Source: Cryptosporangium phraense
Lineage (GTDB): Bacteria > Actinomycetota > Actinomycetes > Mycobacteriales > Cryptosporangiaceae
Length of the DNA: 64,000 nucleotides
Assembly (NCBI RefSeq): GCF_006912135.1
Contig: NZ_VIRS01000005.1
Coordinates: 248,001-312,000 of the forward strand
Direction of reading: 5' to 3'
The position numbers were made by a program, and so were the translations under genes. The notes beneath the pieces were generated by a model, which made no database searches, was not told where the DNA came from, and saw nothing but the letters and a program-made list of their open reading frames with translations. This document shows, in pieces, positions 8,520 through 16,772 of this stretch. Position 1 is the stretch's first letter; each line of letters begins with the position of its first letter.

Positions 8520-8627
8520 ATGAACTGGTCGTCGGGTGGGACCTCCTGGCTGGAAGGCCTGTCGGCCTTCCTCGTGCTCGCGTTCTTCGTGGCCACCTGG
8601 ATCCGGTCCCGGCGGCGCGACCGCTAG
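8520..8627 (+). CDS. Possible 35-residue single-span membrane protein
   Basis: An ATG at 8520, five bases after the protease stop, opens a 35-codon frame with a short polar start, one hydrophobic helix (LSAFLVLAFFVATWI) and a very basic end (RSRRRDR), a sound positive-inside pattern. AGGGAG precedes the ATG but sits too close to be an ideal ribosome binding site, so translation may depend on coupling with the protease gene. The stop codon lies inside the terminator palindrome. It is too short to judge by homology; an accidental frame is the alternative. Confidence 0.45.
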   Translation: MNWSSGGTSWLEGLSAFLVLAFFVATWIRSRRRDR

Positions 8628-8666
8628 GCCCTGTCCTGCGAATCTCGCTCGCAGGACAGGGCCTAG
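8624..8666. terminator. Bidirectional terminator containing both convergent stop codons
   Basis: A perfect 18-bp inverted repeat (8624-8641 with 8649-8666, 7-base loop) between convergent genes. The CTAG at each outer end supplies the TAG of the small ORF (8625-8627) and, on the other strand, the TAG of the WD40 kinase gene (8663-8665). Neither side has a long T tract, so it may act as a transcription block or RNA 3'-end stabiliser rather than a classic terminator. Confidence 0.75.
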
Positions 8667-11323
8667 TTGGCCGGGCGCGTGTCGAGGTCCCACAGGCGGA
8701 CGACCTTCTCGTCGCCGCCGTCGGCCAGCGTCCGGCCGTCGGGGGCGAACGCGACCGCGTCGACGTCGCCGGTCGCCTTCAGCGGCTGACCGATCTGTTT
8801 CCCGGTGCCGACGTCCCACAGCCGGGTGGTGTCGTCGATGCTGGCGGTGGCCAGCGTGCGTCCGTCCGGGGAGAACGCCAGGTTGTAGATGTTGTCGGTG
8901 TGGCCGCGCAGGGCCTTGACGGTGGTGCGGCTCTTCACGTCCCAGAGGCGGACGACCTTGTCCGAGCCGCCGCCGGCGACCAGCGTGCCGTCGGGCGAGA
9001 ACGCGACCGAGTCGATGTCGCCGGGCGTGGCCTTCAACGGGTCGCCGACCTGCTTGCGGGTCCCGACGTCCCAGAGCCGGATCGTGTCGTCGGCGCTGCC
9101 GCTCACCAGCGTCCGGCCGTCGGGCGAGAACGCGACGCTGTAGACCTCGTCGGTGTGGCCCTTCAGCACCGCGATCTGCTTCTGGGAAGCGACGTCCCAG
9201 AGGCGGATCGTGCGGTCGCCGCCGGAGCTCGCGAGCAACCGTCCGTCGGGCGAGAACGCGACGCCGTAGGCGTCACCGGCGTGGCCGGTGAGGACGCCGA
9301 CCTTCGTGCCGGTGTCGGCGTTCCAGAGGCGCACCGCGCCGTCGCCGCCGACCGAGGCGAGCACGTTGCCGTCGGGGCTGAAGCAGACGCGGTAGACGGT
9401 GCCGGTGTGGCCCCTGAGGGGGCTGCCGATCTCGCTGCGGAACTCGACGTCCCAGAGGCGGACCGTGCTGTCGCCGCTGCCGGAGGCGAGTTTCTTGCCG
9501 TCCGGGGAGAAGGCGACCGCGTTGATCCACTCGGTGTGGCCGGAGAATTTGTTCTGGATCGCCGGGGACGGGCCGATCGCGAGCGGGGTCGCGGAGGGTT
9601 GCGGGGGCTTTTGCTCTTGGCGGTCGCCGTCGGATCTCAGCCAGACCAGCGCGATGCCGGCGATGATGCCGACCACGACCAGGGCGGCCAGGCCGGCGAG
9701 CATCGGGGTTCGGCTTCGGCGCTTCGGGGGTTCGGTGATCGGCGGGTACGGGGCACCGTAGGCGACGACCGCACCACCGTGCGGGTACCCGCCGCCGGAA
9801 GGCCCGGAGACCGGCGCTCCGGGATAGCCCGAGACCGGGTAGCCGGAGACCGGCTGGGCCGAGACCGGGGTCGCGCCGGAGACGGGGGCCGAGGCGGCCC
9901 AGGGTTGGGCCGACACCGGGGCCGAGCCGGCCCAGGCCCCGCCCGAGACCGGGGCCGACCCAGGGACCGGGGCGGCCCCCGAGACCGGGGCGGCGCCCGA
10001 GACCGGGGCCGGGAGGGGGTCTACTCGGGTTCGGGTCCAGTGCCGGGTCGGGGCGTCGGTGGACGGCTCCAGCGCAGCCGGACCACCTTCGGCGAGCGCC
10101 GCCTGGATCCGGCGGGCGCGCTCCAGATAGTCCCGGGCCGCGCTCGGCTTACCCTCCTCCATCAGCCCGGCCGCCGACGCGACCAGCGTCGCCGCCAGCC
10201 GCTCGGCCGCCGACCGGGTCGCCGGATGCTGGTCCCCGTACACGCCGAGCGCCGCGACCGCGATCACGTCCAGCGCGGCCACGGTGTCGAACCCGACGAG
10301 ATCGTGCACCCGTAACTGCTCGTCCGGCGCCAGCAGCGGCAGCAGGGCGTCCCGGGCCGACACCGCGGTCGGCCGTCCGTACGGGTCCGGGTCGGTGCAC
10401 CGGCGCACGAGGTCGGCGACGGTCCGGGCCCGCGCAGGCCCCACTTCGGCCGCCAGCAACTCGTCCAGATCGGGCCGGAGGCTGTGCCGGAGGTGAGCCT
10501 GCAGGTACGCCAGAGGCGTCTTCTCGGCCACGTCGTGCGGCCGGCGCGCGGTCAGCAGTTCGGCCAGCACCACTCCGAAGCTGAACATGTCCCAGGCCGG
10601 GGTCGGGCTCGTCCCCTCGTCCGGAGGCATGTACGGGATCGTCCCGACCCCGCCGGTCGGGTTCCCGGTCTGCGGGTCGCGGAGGGTCCCCAGGTCACCG
10701 AGGACGCTCCGCCGGTCCCAGCGCAGGATGTTGGCCGGCTTCACGTCTCGGTGGACGAGGACGCCCCGCTGGCCGGTCGGCGTGTGCAGGTGGTGCAGCG
10801 CGTCGGCGATGCCGACCAGGTCGAACAGGATCTGGTCGGCGGTGAGCTTCGGCGGGTTGGACTTCACCACCAGGTCTTCGAGGTCTTCCCCGCACAGCGG
10901 CATCACCTGCACGAGCGCGAGGCAGGGCCCGTCGAACTCGCGCCGGAACTCGGGCATCGCCGCCTGCGTGAACACCGGCAGCAGGAACGGGTGGCGCAGC
11001 GCGGTCGCGTACCGCTGCTCGCGCCGCATCCGCTGCAGGACGTCCGGCCGCCCGCGCCGCTCCAGCACCACCCGGACCGCGACCGGGTCGCCCGGCTCAC
11101 CGGCCTCGGCCAGCGGGTCGAGCAGCTCGGCGACGAACACGGTGGCCTGGCCGGTGTTCTTGGAGATCCGGTCGCGCAGCAGCACCCGGACGTCGGGGCC
11201 GCCGGCCGCCGGTAACCGGATCGAGCGCCCGATGACCAGCTGGGGTTCGGTGAGCGTCGCGCCGTCGCCGGAGGGTTCCCAGTCGGAGTGTTCCCAGCCG
11301 GAGTCGCTCGACCAGCTGCTCAT
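8663..11323 (-). CDS. Serine/threonine protein kinase-like protein with WD40 propeller
   Basis: An 886-residue membrane protein. Residues about 30-310 are a Hanks-type kinase domain: alpha-C glutamate in MRREQRYATALRHP, catalytic loop HRDVKPANIL (191-200), DLG in place of DFG (210-212) and an activation segment ending GTIPYMPPD. The position of the ATP-anchoring lysine reads VAVR (81-84), and no glycine-rich loop is obvious, so activity is uncertain. A Pro/Ser linker with about ten APVSG repeats (roughly 440-520) leads to one membrane helix (about 541-562). Outside the membrane lie seven WD40 repeats (about 591-886), each with a VAFSPDG / RLWD signature, enough for one closed propeller. ATG at 11323. 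The kinase faces the cytoplasm and the propeller the exterior; the ligand is unknown. Confidence 0.92.
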   Translation of the reverse strand: MSSWSSDSGWEHSDWEPSGDGATLTEPQLVIGRSIRLPAAGGPDVRVLLRDRISKNTGQATVFVAELLDPLAEAGEPGDPVAVRVVLERRGRPDVLQRMRREQRYATALRHPFLLPVFTQAAMPEFRREFDGPCLALVQVMPLCGEDLEDLVVKSNPPKLTADQILFDLVGIADALHHLHTPTGQRGVLVHRDVKPANILRWDRRSVLGDLGTLRDPQTGNPTGGVGTIPYMPPDEGTSPTPAWDMFSFGVVLAELLTARRPHDVAEKTPLAYLQAHLRHSLRPDLDELLAAEVGPARARTVADLVRRCTDPDPYGRPTAVSARDALLPLLAPDEQLRVHDLVGFDTVAALDVIAVAALGVYGDQHPATRSAAERLAATLVASAAGLMEEGKPSAARDYLERARRIQAALAEGGPAALEPSTDAPTRHWTRTRVDPLPAPVSGAAPVSGAAPVPGSAPVSGGAWAGSAPVSAQPWAASAPVSGATPVSAQPVSGYPVSGYPGAPVSGPSGGGYPHGGAVVAYGAPYPPITEPPKRRSRTPMLAGLAALVVVGIIAGIALVWLRSDGDRQEQKPPQPSATPLAIGPSPAIQNKFSGHTEWINAVAFSPDGKKLASGSGDSTVRLWDVEFRSEIGSPLRGHTGTVYRVCFSPDGNVLASVGGDGAVRLWNADTGTKVGVLTGHAGDAYGVAFSPDGRLLASSGGDRTIRLWDVASQKQIAVLKGHTDEVYSVAFSPDGRTLVSGSADDTIRLWDVGTRKQVGDPLKATPGDIDSVAFSPDGTLVAGGGSDKVVRLWDVKSRTTVKALRGHTDNIYNLAFSPDGRTLATASIDDTTRLWDVGTGKQIGQPLKATGDVDAVAFAPDGRTLADGGDEKVVRLWDLDTRPAN

Positions 11324-11449
11324 GGCTGCCCGCGCTCCTCACTCCGATGTCACCCGTCGTCGCCGGAGTGTATAGCTGCGCCTGTCGTCCGGTTCGGGCG
11401 CAGACGGGTACCCGACACCGCTCCGCGCGCAGGCCCTAGGGTGCCTGGC

Positions 11450-12070
11450 GTGCGCAAAGAACGAGGCCTCGAACGCTTCCTGACCTTCCTCGACGCGATC
11501 GTCGCGATCGCGGTCACGCTGCTGATCCTGCCGCTGGTCGAGCTGCTCGGCGAAGTGCAGAAGACCACCCCGCTGGAGGACCTGCTCGGCGACAACAAGA
11601 CCAAGATCGGGGCGTTCCTGCTGAGCTTCGTGGTGATCATCGCCTTCTGGCGGGCCCACCACGCGATCTTCACCAACGTCGACACGTACGACCCCTGGCT
11701 CGGTCGCCTGTCGCTGGCCTGGGCGTTGACGGTCATCGCGCTGCCGTTCCCGACCCAGATCATCGCGGTGCTCGACAACACCCGGGCGACGTTCGGCCTG
11801 TACGTCGGGCTGCTGGTGCTCAGCTCGCTGCTCATCGCGGCGATGGCGGTCTTCATCCAGCGCCGGCCGGATCTGCAGGTGACGCCGGCCGAGGGCGAGC
11901 GGCCGTTCAGCGCCGTCCACGCGGTGGCGAGCGCGCTGCTGATGATCGTCGCGCTGGTGATCGGCCTGGCCGTGCCGCGGATCGGGTTCTTCTCGCTGCT
12001 GATCCTGTTCTTCACCGGAAACCTGATCGCCCTCTGGGAGCGGCGGCGGAGGAGCGCGGACACGGCCTGA
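11450..12070 (+). CDS. TMEM175-family (DUF1211) membrane protein, probable potassium channel
   Basis: The 206-residue protein has six hydrophobic segments, and its first helix carries the family pattern (LERFLTFLDAIVAIAVTLLI, the counterpart of FSDGVFAIAITLL). A FWRAHHAIF loop follows, also typical of TMEM175/DUF1211 proteins. Bacterial TMEM175 proteins are potassium-selective channels in which the helix-1 residues line the pore. The motif here reads FLDAIVAIA rather than FSDGVFAIA, so selectivity may differ. GTG at 11450 is preferred, with AGGG about eight bases upstream; a GTG at 11441 is the alternative. It is divergent from the WD40 kinase gene and followed closely by the CapA-like gene in the same direction. 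Confidence 0.85.
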   Translation: MRKERGLERFLTFLDAIVAIAVTLLILPLVELLGEVQKTTPLEDLLGDNKTKIGAFLLSFVVIIAFWRAHHAIFTNVDTYDPWLGRLSLAWALTVIALPFPTQIIAVLDNTRATFGLYVGLLVLSSLLIAAMAVFIQRRPDLQVTPAEGERPFSAVHAVASALLMIVALVIGLAVPRIGFFSLLILFFTGNLIALWERRRRSADTA

Positions 12071-12111
12071 GCTCCCCCGCCGCGGGGCCGGCGTTGCTTA
12101 GTGTTTCCGGC

Positions 12112-13239
12112 GTGACTACGGGTGTTCGGTGGGTCGCGGCCGGGGCCGCCGTCGTCGTGCTCGGCGCCGGGTACGCGGCCGTCCGGGCCGGTGGGTCCGA
12201 CGGCTCGTTCCTCGACCTCACCGGGCCGGCCGCGTCCGCGGCCGCGCCGCAGCGGCCCGCCGAGCCGACCGTCCGGTTCGCGGCGGTCGGCGACGTGATC
12301 ATGGGCTCGACGCCCAAGCTGCCGCCGCAGGGCGGACGGACGTTCTTCGACCGGGTGCGCCCGGGCCTGCGCGGCGACGTCGTGACGGGAAACCTGGAGT
12401 CCCCGCTCACGAACCGGACCCGCTCGACGAAGTGCGAGACCGCCCTGAAGCCGTCCGGTGACAAGGCGAGATGCTTCGCGTTCCGGGTGCCGCCGGGATA
12501 CGCGCGCTGGATCGGCGCCGCCGGGTTCACGCTGATGAACATCGCGAACAACCACTCCCGCGACTACGGCACCCCCGGCCTCACCGACACGACCCGGGCC
12601 CTGCGCGACGCCGGCGTCGACCACACCGGGTTCGCCGGCCAGATCACCCGCACCTCGGTCCGCGGGATCCGCGTCGTGGTGCTCGGCTTCTCCCCCTACG
12701 GCTGGACGAACAGCGTCCTCGACGTCCCGTCGGCCACGAGGCTCGTCCGGAGGGCGGCCGCCGACGCCGACCTCGTCGTCGTCAACATGCACGTGGGCGC
12801 GGAAGGCGCGGACCGGACGCACGTCCGGCCCGGGCCGGAGCGGTTCCTGGGCGAGGACCGCGGGGATCCGATGCGGTTCGCGCACGCGGTCGTGGACGCG
12901 GGAGCGGACCTGGTCGTCGGGCACAGTCCGCACGTGCTGCGCGGGATGGAGTTCTACCGGGGCCGGCTGATCGCCTACAGCCTGGGGAACTTCGCCGGGT
13001 ACCGGACGCTGTCGACGGTCGGGCCGCTGGGGATCGGCGGGATCCTGCGAGCCGACCTGCACCGGGACGGAACCTGGGCCGGCGGGTCGCTGACCGGGAC
13101 GCACCTGGTCGACGGCGGCCTCCCGGCGCTGGACCCGCGCCGGGGCGGGGTGGCCCTGGTGCGCCGGCTCTCGGCGGCCGACTTCCCGCGGTCCGCGCCC
13201 GCGATCGGCCCCGACGGGACGCTCGGCCTGCGACGATAG
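12112..13239 (+). CDS. CapA family protein (poly-gamma-glutamate-capsule-like phosphoesterase fold)
   Basis: A 375-residue protein with an N-terminal hydrophobic anchor (WVAAGAAVVVLGAGYAAVRA), then a CapA domain (PF09587). The calcineurin-like metal motifs are visible as FAAVGDVIMGS, GNLESPL, NIANNHSRDYG, VVNMHVGAE and GHSPHVLRG. In Bacillus CapA takes part in poly-gamma-glutamate export, but no capB/capC homologues are nearby, so this is likely one of the many orphan actinomycete members acting on the outside of the membrane. GTG at 12112 is chosen because it starts just before the anchor. Only four bases separate its stop from the next gene, so the two probably form an operon. Confidence 0.87.
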   Translation: MTTGVRWVAAGAAVVVLGAGYAAVRAGGSDGSFLDLTGPAASAAAPQRPAEPTVRFAAVGDVIMGSTPKLPPQGGRTFFDRVRPGLRGDVVTGNLESPLTNRTRSTKCETALKPSGDKARCFAFRVPPGYARWIGAAGFTLMNIANNHSRDYGTPGLTDTTRALRDAGVDHTGFAGQITRTSVRGIRVVVLGFSPYGWTNSVLDVPSATRLVRRAAADADLVVVNMHVGAEGADRTHVRPGPERFLGEDRGDPMRFAHAVVDAGADLVVGHSPHVLRGMEFYRGRLIAYSLGNFAGYRTLSTVGPLGIGGILRADLHRDGTWAGGSLTGTHLVDGGLPALDPRRGGVALVRRLSAADFPRSAPAIGPDGTLGLRR

Positions 13240-13243
13240 GGGC

Positions 13244-14053
13244 GTGCACGTCGGGAAACTGCTGTATCACCTGGACCGCCGCCCCCGCAGCATCAGCCGG
13301 GCCCGCCCGCTCGCGACGGCCCCGGCCGCCGCGGCGGCGACCGTGACGGCGGCCATGACGACCGCCGGACGGGTGGCCGGCCCGCTCGAGGACGAGTACC
13401 TCGCCAGAGCGCGAGCCGCCGGGCACGACCCGGCCACGATCGACGCGTTCGCCGACACGATCCGCGGCAAGCCGGACGACTGGCTGCGCGAGCACCTCAC
13501 GATCCTCGACCTCGGCCGCACCGGCCCGGTCACGTTCCGCGGGCAACCGCTCAAGCAGTTCGACGAAACGACCTGCGGCACGACCTCGGTGCAGGTGGCC
13601 CGCATCCTGGCCGACCCGGTCTACGCGCTCTCGCTCACCGCCGACGACGACCCGGCCGCGTTCGGGCAGCGTCTGATCGCCGAGCAGCAGCGGCTGCACC
13701 GGAGCACGAACCGGCTCTGGCCGCAGTGGCTGGGCACCAGCCCGTGGGGCGCCGGGCGTGGGCTGGCCCGCGAGGCCGGCTACCGCGCGACGATCGCCTG
13801 GGTGGACGACACCGACCCGGAGAGCGTGCGGGGGGCCGCCCGGGCCGTGCGCGAGGCCGACCGCCCGGTGCCACTGCTGGTCGGCAACCTCTACCCGGCG
13901 CACTACCTGCTCGTCGTCGCCCGCCTCGACGACCGGCTGCGGGTCTACAACCCGGCGCCCGGGCGCCTCTCCGACATCCCCGCCGACCGCCTCGACCTGG
14001 GCAACGCGACGGCCTTCCGCCACCTGCACGGGGTGCTGCTGCCTACCCCGTGA
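13244..14053 (+). CDS. C39-like thiol-peptidase-fold protein of unknown function
   Basis: The 269-residue protein has the sequence KQFDETTCGTTSVQVARIL, with Cys111 followed by Gly and Thr, and downstream NLYPAHYLLVVA with His220, followed by RVYNPAPG. A Gln/Asp before Cys and a later His then Asn match the papain-like C39 peptidase arrangement, so a cysteine protease or transglutaminase-like hydrolase is the best guess. The N-terminal 45 residues are Ala/Arg-rich with a weak hydrophobic stretch (TAPAAAAATVTAAMTTAG) and may act as an export signal or anchor. GTG at 13244 lies four bases after the capA-like stop. It overlaps the convergent helicase gene by 11 bp. Not a bacteriocin exporter: there is no transporter domain. 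Confidence 0.6.
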   Translation: MHVGKLLYHLDRRPRSISRARPLATAPAAAAATVTAAMTTAGRVAGPLEDEYLARARAAGHDPATIDAFADTIRGKPDDWLREHLTILDLGRTGPVTFRGQPLKQFDETTCGTTSVQVARILADPVYALSLTADDDPAAFGQRLIAEQQRLHRSTNRLWPQWLGTSPWGAGRGLAREAGYRATIAWVDDTDPESVRGAARAVREADRPVPLLVGNLYPAHYLLVVARLDDRLRVYNPAPGRLSDIPADRLDLGNATAFRHLHGVLLPTP

Positions 14054-16553
14054 GCGGGCCGACGTCGGTGATCGTCAGGACCGCGACCCCGGCCTCGTCG
14101 GAGGCCTGCAGGTCGACGGCGGCCGAGATGCCCCAGTCGCGGTCACCGGCCGGGTCGTCGAACGTCTGCCGGACCAGCCACTGCTCCGGCTCGATCTCGA
14201 TCTGCAGGAACGCCGGGCCGCGCGCGTCGGGGCCGGTGCCGATCGTCGCGTACTCCTCGAAGTACGGCGTCATCGCCTCTTCCCAGGCGTCCGCGTCCCA
14301 GCCCGAGGCGTCGTCGAGGTCGGCGAGCTCCCACCAGTGCCGGATCGCCGCCAGCTCCACCCGGCGGAACATCGCGTTGCGCACCAGCACCCGGAACGCC
14401 CGGGTGTTCCGGGTGACCGCGGCCGGACGCTCGTCGAGCGGCGAGACCTCGGCGATCTCCTCGCCCGGGTTCGTCAGCCGCTCCCACTCGTCGATCAGGC
14501 TGGAGTCGACCTGGCGGACCAGCTCCCCCAGCCACTCGATCAGATCCGAGAGCTCCTCGGTGCGGGCCTCCTCGGGCACGGTCTGACGCATCGCCCGGTA
14601 GGCGTCGGCGAGGTAGCGCAGCACCAGGCCTTCCGACCGGGCCAGCGAGTAGAACGACACGTACTCGGTGAACGTCATCGCGCGCTCGAACATGTCGCGC
14701 ACGACGGCCTTGGGCGAGAGCTCGAAGTCGGCGACCCAGGGGTGGCCCCGCCGGTACGTCTCGTAGGCCGCGCCGAGCAGCTCGGCCAGCGGTTTCGGGT
14801 ACGTGATCTCCTCGAGCAGCTCCATCCGGGCGTCGTACTCGAGCCCGTCGGCCTTCATCTGGGCCACGGCCTCGCCGCGCACCTTGTGCTGCTGCGCCGA
14901 GAGCACCTGGCGCGGATCGTCCAACGTCGACTCGATCACCGACAGCACGTCGAGCGCGTACGACGGGGATTCGCGGTCGAGCAGCTCGATCGCGGCCAGG
15001 GCCAGCGGCGAGAGCGGCTGGTTGAGCGCGAAGTCCTCCTGCAGGTCGATCGTGAGCCGGACCGTGCGGCCCTCGGCGTCGGGGGTGTCGAGCTTCTCGA
15101 CCACCCCGCCGGCCAGCAGCGCCCGGTAGATCGCGATCGCTCGCCGGATGTGCTTGCGCTGGGCGGCGCGGTCCTCGTGGTTGTCGGTGAGCAGATGACG
15201 CATCGCGACGAACGCGTCGCCCGGCCGGCCGATCACGTTGAGCAGCATCGCGTGCGAGACCTGGAACGACGACGTCAGCGGTTCCGGCTCGGCGTCGATC
15301 AGCCGCTCGAACGTCGGCCGGCCGTAGCCGACCGACCCCTCGGGCGGCTTCTTCTTGACGACCTTGCGCCGCTTCTTCGGGTCGTCACCGGCCTTCGCCA
15401 GCGCCTTCTCGTTCTCGATGACGTGCTCGGGCGCCTGCACGACGACGGTGCCGACCGTGTCGTAGCCGGCCCGCCCGGCCCGGCCGGCGATCTGGTGGAA
15501 CTCCCGGGCCTTGAGCAGCCGGACCTTAACTCCGTCGTATTTCGACAACCCGGTGAACAGAACTGTGCGGATCGGGACGTTGATGCCGACGCCCAACGTG
15601 TCGGTCCCGCAGATCACCTTGAGCAGCCCGGCCTGCGCCAGCGTCTCGACCAGGCGGCGGTACTTCGGCAGCATCCCGGCGTGGTGGACGCCGATGCCGT
15701 GCCTGACCAGTCGGGACAGAGTCTTTCCGAACCCGGTGCTGAACCGGAACCCGCCGATCGCGGTCGCGATCGCGTCCTTCTCCTCCCGGGTGCAGACGTT
15801 GATGCTCATCAGCGCCTGGGCCCGCTCCAGGGCCGCCGCTTGGGTGAAGTGCACGACGTAGATCGGCGCCTGACGGGTCTCCAACAGCTCTGTCAGGGTC
15901 TCGTGCAGCGGGGTCGTGACGTACTCGTAGAACAGCGGCACCGGACGCTCGGCGTTCGCGACCACCGCGGTCGGCCGTCCGGTGCGCCGGGTCAGGTCGT
16001 CGACGAACCGGGTGACGTCGCCGAGCGTCGCCGACATCAGCACGAACTGGGCCTGCGGCAGCTCGATCAGCGGCACCTGCCAGGCCCAGCCGCGGTCGGG
16101 CTCGGCGTAGAAGTGGAACTCGTCCATGACGACCTGGCCGACGTCGGCCGCGGCCCCGTCGCGCAGCGCGATGTTGGCCAGGATCTCGGCCGTGCAGCAG
16201 ATGATCGGCGCGTCGGCGTTCACCGCGGCGTCGCCGGTCATCATCCCGACCTGGGTCGGGCCGAACGCGTCGATCAGCGCGAAGAACTTCTCCGAGACCA
16301 GGGCCTTGATCGGGGCCGTGTAATAGGTGCGCTTCCCGGCGGCCAGCGCGGCGAAATGCGCCCCGGCGGCGACCAGGCTCTTCCCCGAGCCGGTCGGCGT
16401 GGACAGGATGACGTTCGCGCCGGACACGATCTCGATCAGCGCCTCCTCCTGGTGCGGGTACAGGGAGAGGCCCTGTTTTCCCACCCAGGTGTTGAACGCG
16501 TCGAAGACGGCGTCGGGCTCTGCGTCGGTCGGTACGAGGTCGGTGAGCGTCAT
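14043..16553 (-). CDS. Ski2-like DEAD/DEAH-box RNA helicase (DUF3516 C-terminus)
   Basis: An 836-residue superfamily 2 helicase. Motif I is STPTGSGKS, motif II is DEFH (in VVMDEFHFYAEPDRG), motif III is LMSATLGD, and motif VI is HQIAGRAGRAG. The long C-terminal part after a Lys-rich stretch (KKRRKVVKKKPPEG) matches the DUF3516 extension of actinobacterial Ski2-like helicases. These are RNA-remodelling enzymes related to Ski2/Mtr4 and HelY. The ATG at 16553 has AGAGG four to five bases upstream; a start eight codons further up is less supported. It is divergent from the P-type ATPase-like gene. Substrate RNAs are unknown. Confidence 0.9.
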   Translation of the reverse strand: MTLTDLVPTDAEPDAVFDAFNTWVGKQGLSLYPHQEEALIEIVSGANVILSTPTGSGKSLVAAGAHFAALAAGKRTYYTAPIKALVSEKFFALIDAFGPTQVGMMTGDAAVNADAPIICCTAEILANIALRDGAAADVGQVVMDEFHFYAEPDRGWAWQVPLIELPQAQFVLMSATLGDVTRFVDDLTRRTGRPTAVVANAERPVPLFYEYVTTPLHETLTELLETRQAPIYVVHFTQAAALERAQALMSINVCTREEKDAIATAIGGFRFSTGFGKTLSRLVRHGIGVHHAGMLPKYRRLVETLAQAGLLKVICGTDTLGVGINVPIRTVLFTGLSKYDGVKVRLLKAREFHQIAGRAGRAGYDTVGTVVVQAPEHVIENEKALAKAGDDPKKRRKVVKKKPPEGSVGYGRPTFERLIDAEPEPLTSSFQVSHAMLLNVIGRPGDAFVAMRHLLTDNHEDRAAQRKHIRRAIAIYRALLAGGVVEKLDTPDAEGRTVRLTIDLQEDFALNQPLSPLALAAIELLDRESPSYALDVLSVIESTLDDPRQVLSAQQHKVRGEAVAQMKADGLEYDARMELLEEITYPKPLAELLGAAYETYRRGHPWVADFELSPKAVVRDMFERAMTFTEYVSFYSLARSEGLVLRYLADAYRAMRQTVPEEARTEELSDLIEWLGELVRQVDSSLIDEWERLTNPGEEIAEVSPLDERPAAVTRNTRAFRVLVRNAMFRRVELAAIRHWWELADLDDASGWDADAWEEAMTPYFEEYATIGTGPDARGPAFLQIEIEPEQWLVRQTFDDPAGDRDWGISAAVDLQASDEAGVAVLTITDVGPLTG

Positions 16554-16772
16554 CGGACCTCTATCGTGCCCGGTCACCGCGGGGACGACCAGCCCGGGGT
16601 GGGTTGTGGAACACCTGTCACATCAGCCCCTCCCACAACACCGTCAACCTAGTTTCCAGACCGTTGAACCAACCGCACGGGGGAGCCGTCTCGCAAACAG
16701 GAACACACAAGCCGAACTTAAGGTCGATGGACCCCGGGTTCGATCAGGTGCCCAACCCGACAGGAGACGGCC

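Noticed and set aside
13758-16652. Very long open frame opposite the helicase gene (964 codons)
   Set aside because: The antisense frame of a GC-rich gene often stays open. It has no domain, its composition is His/Arg/Gly-rich, and the helicase on the other strand has complete motifs.
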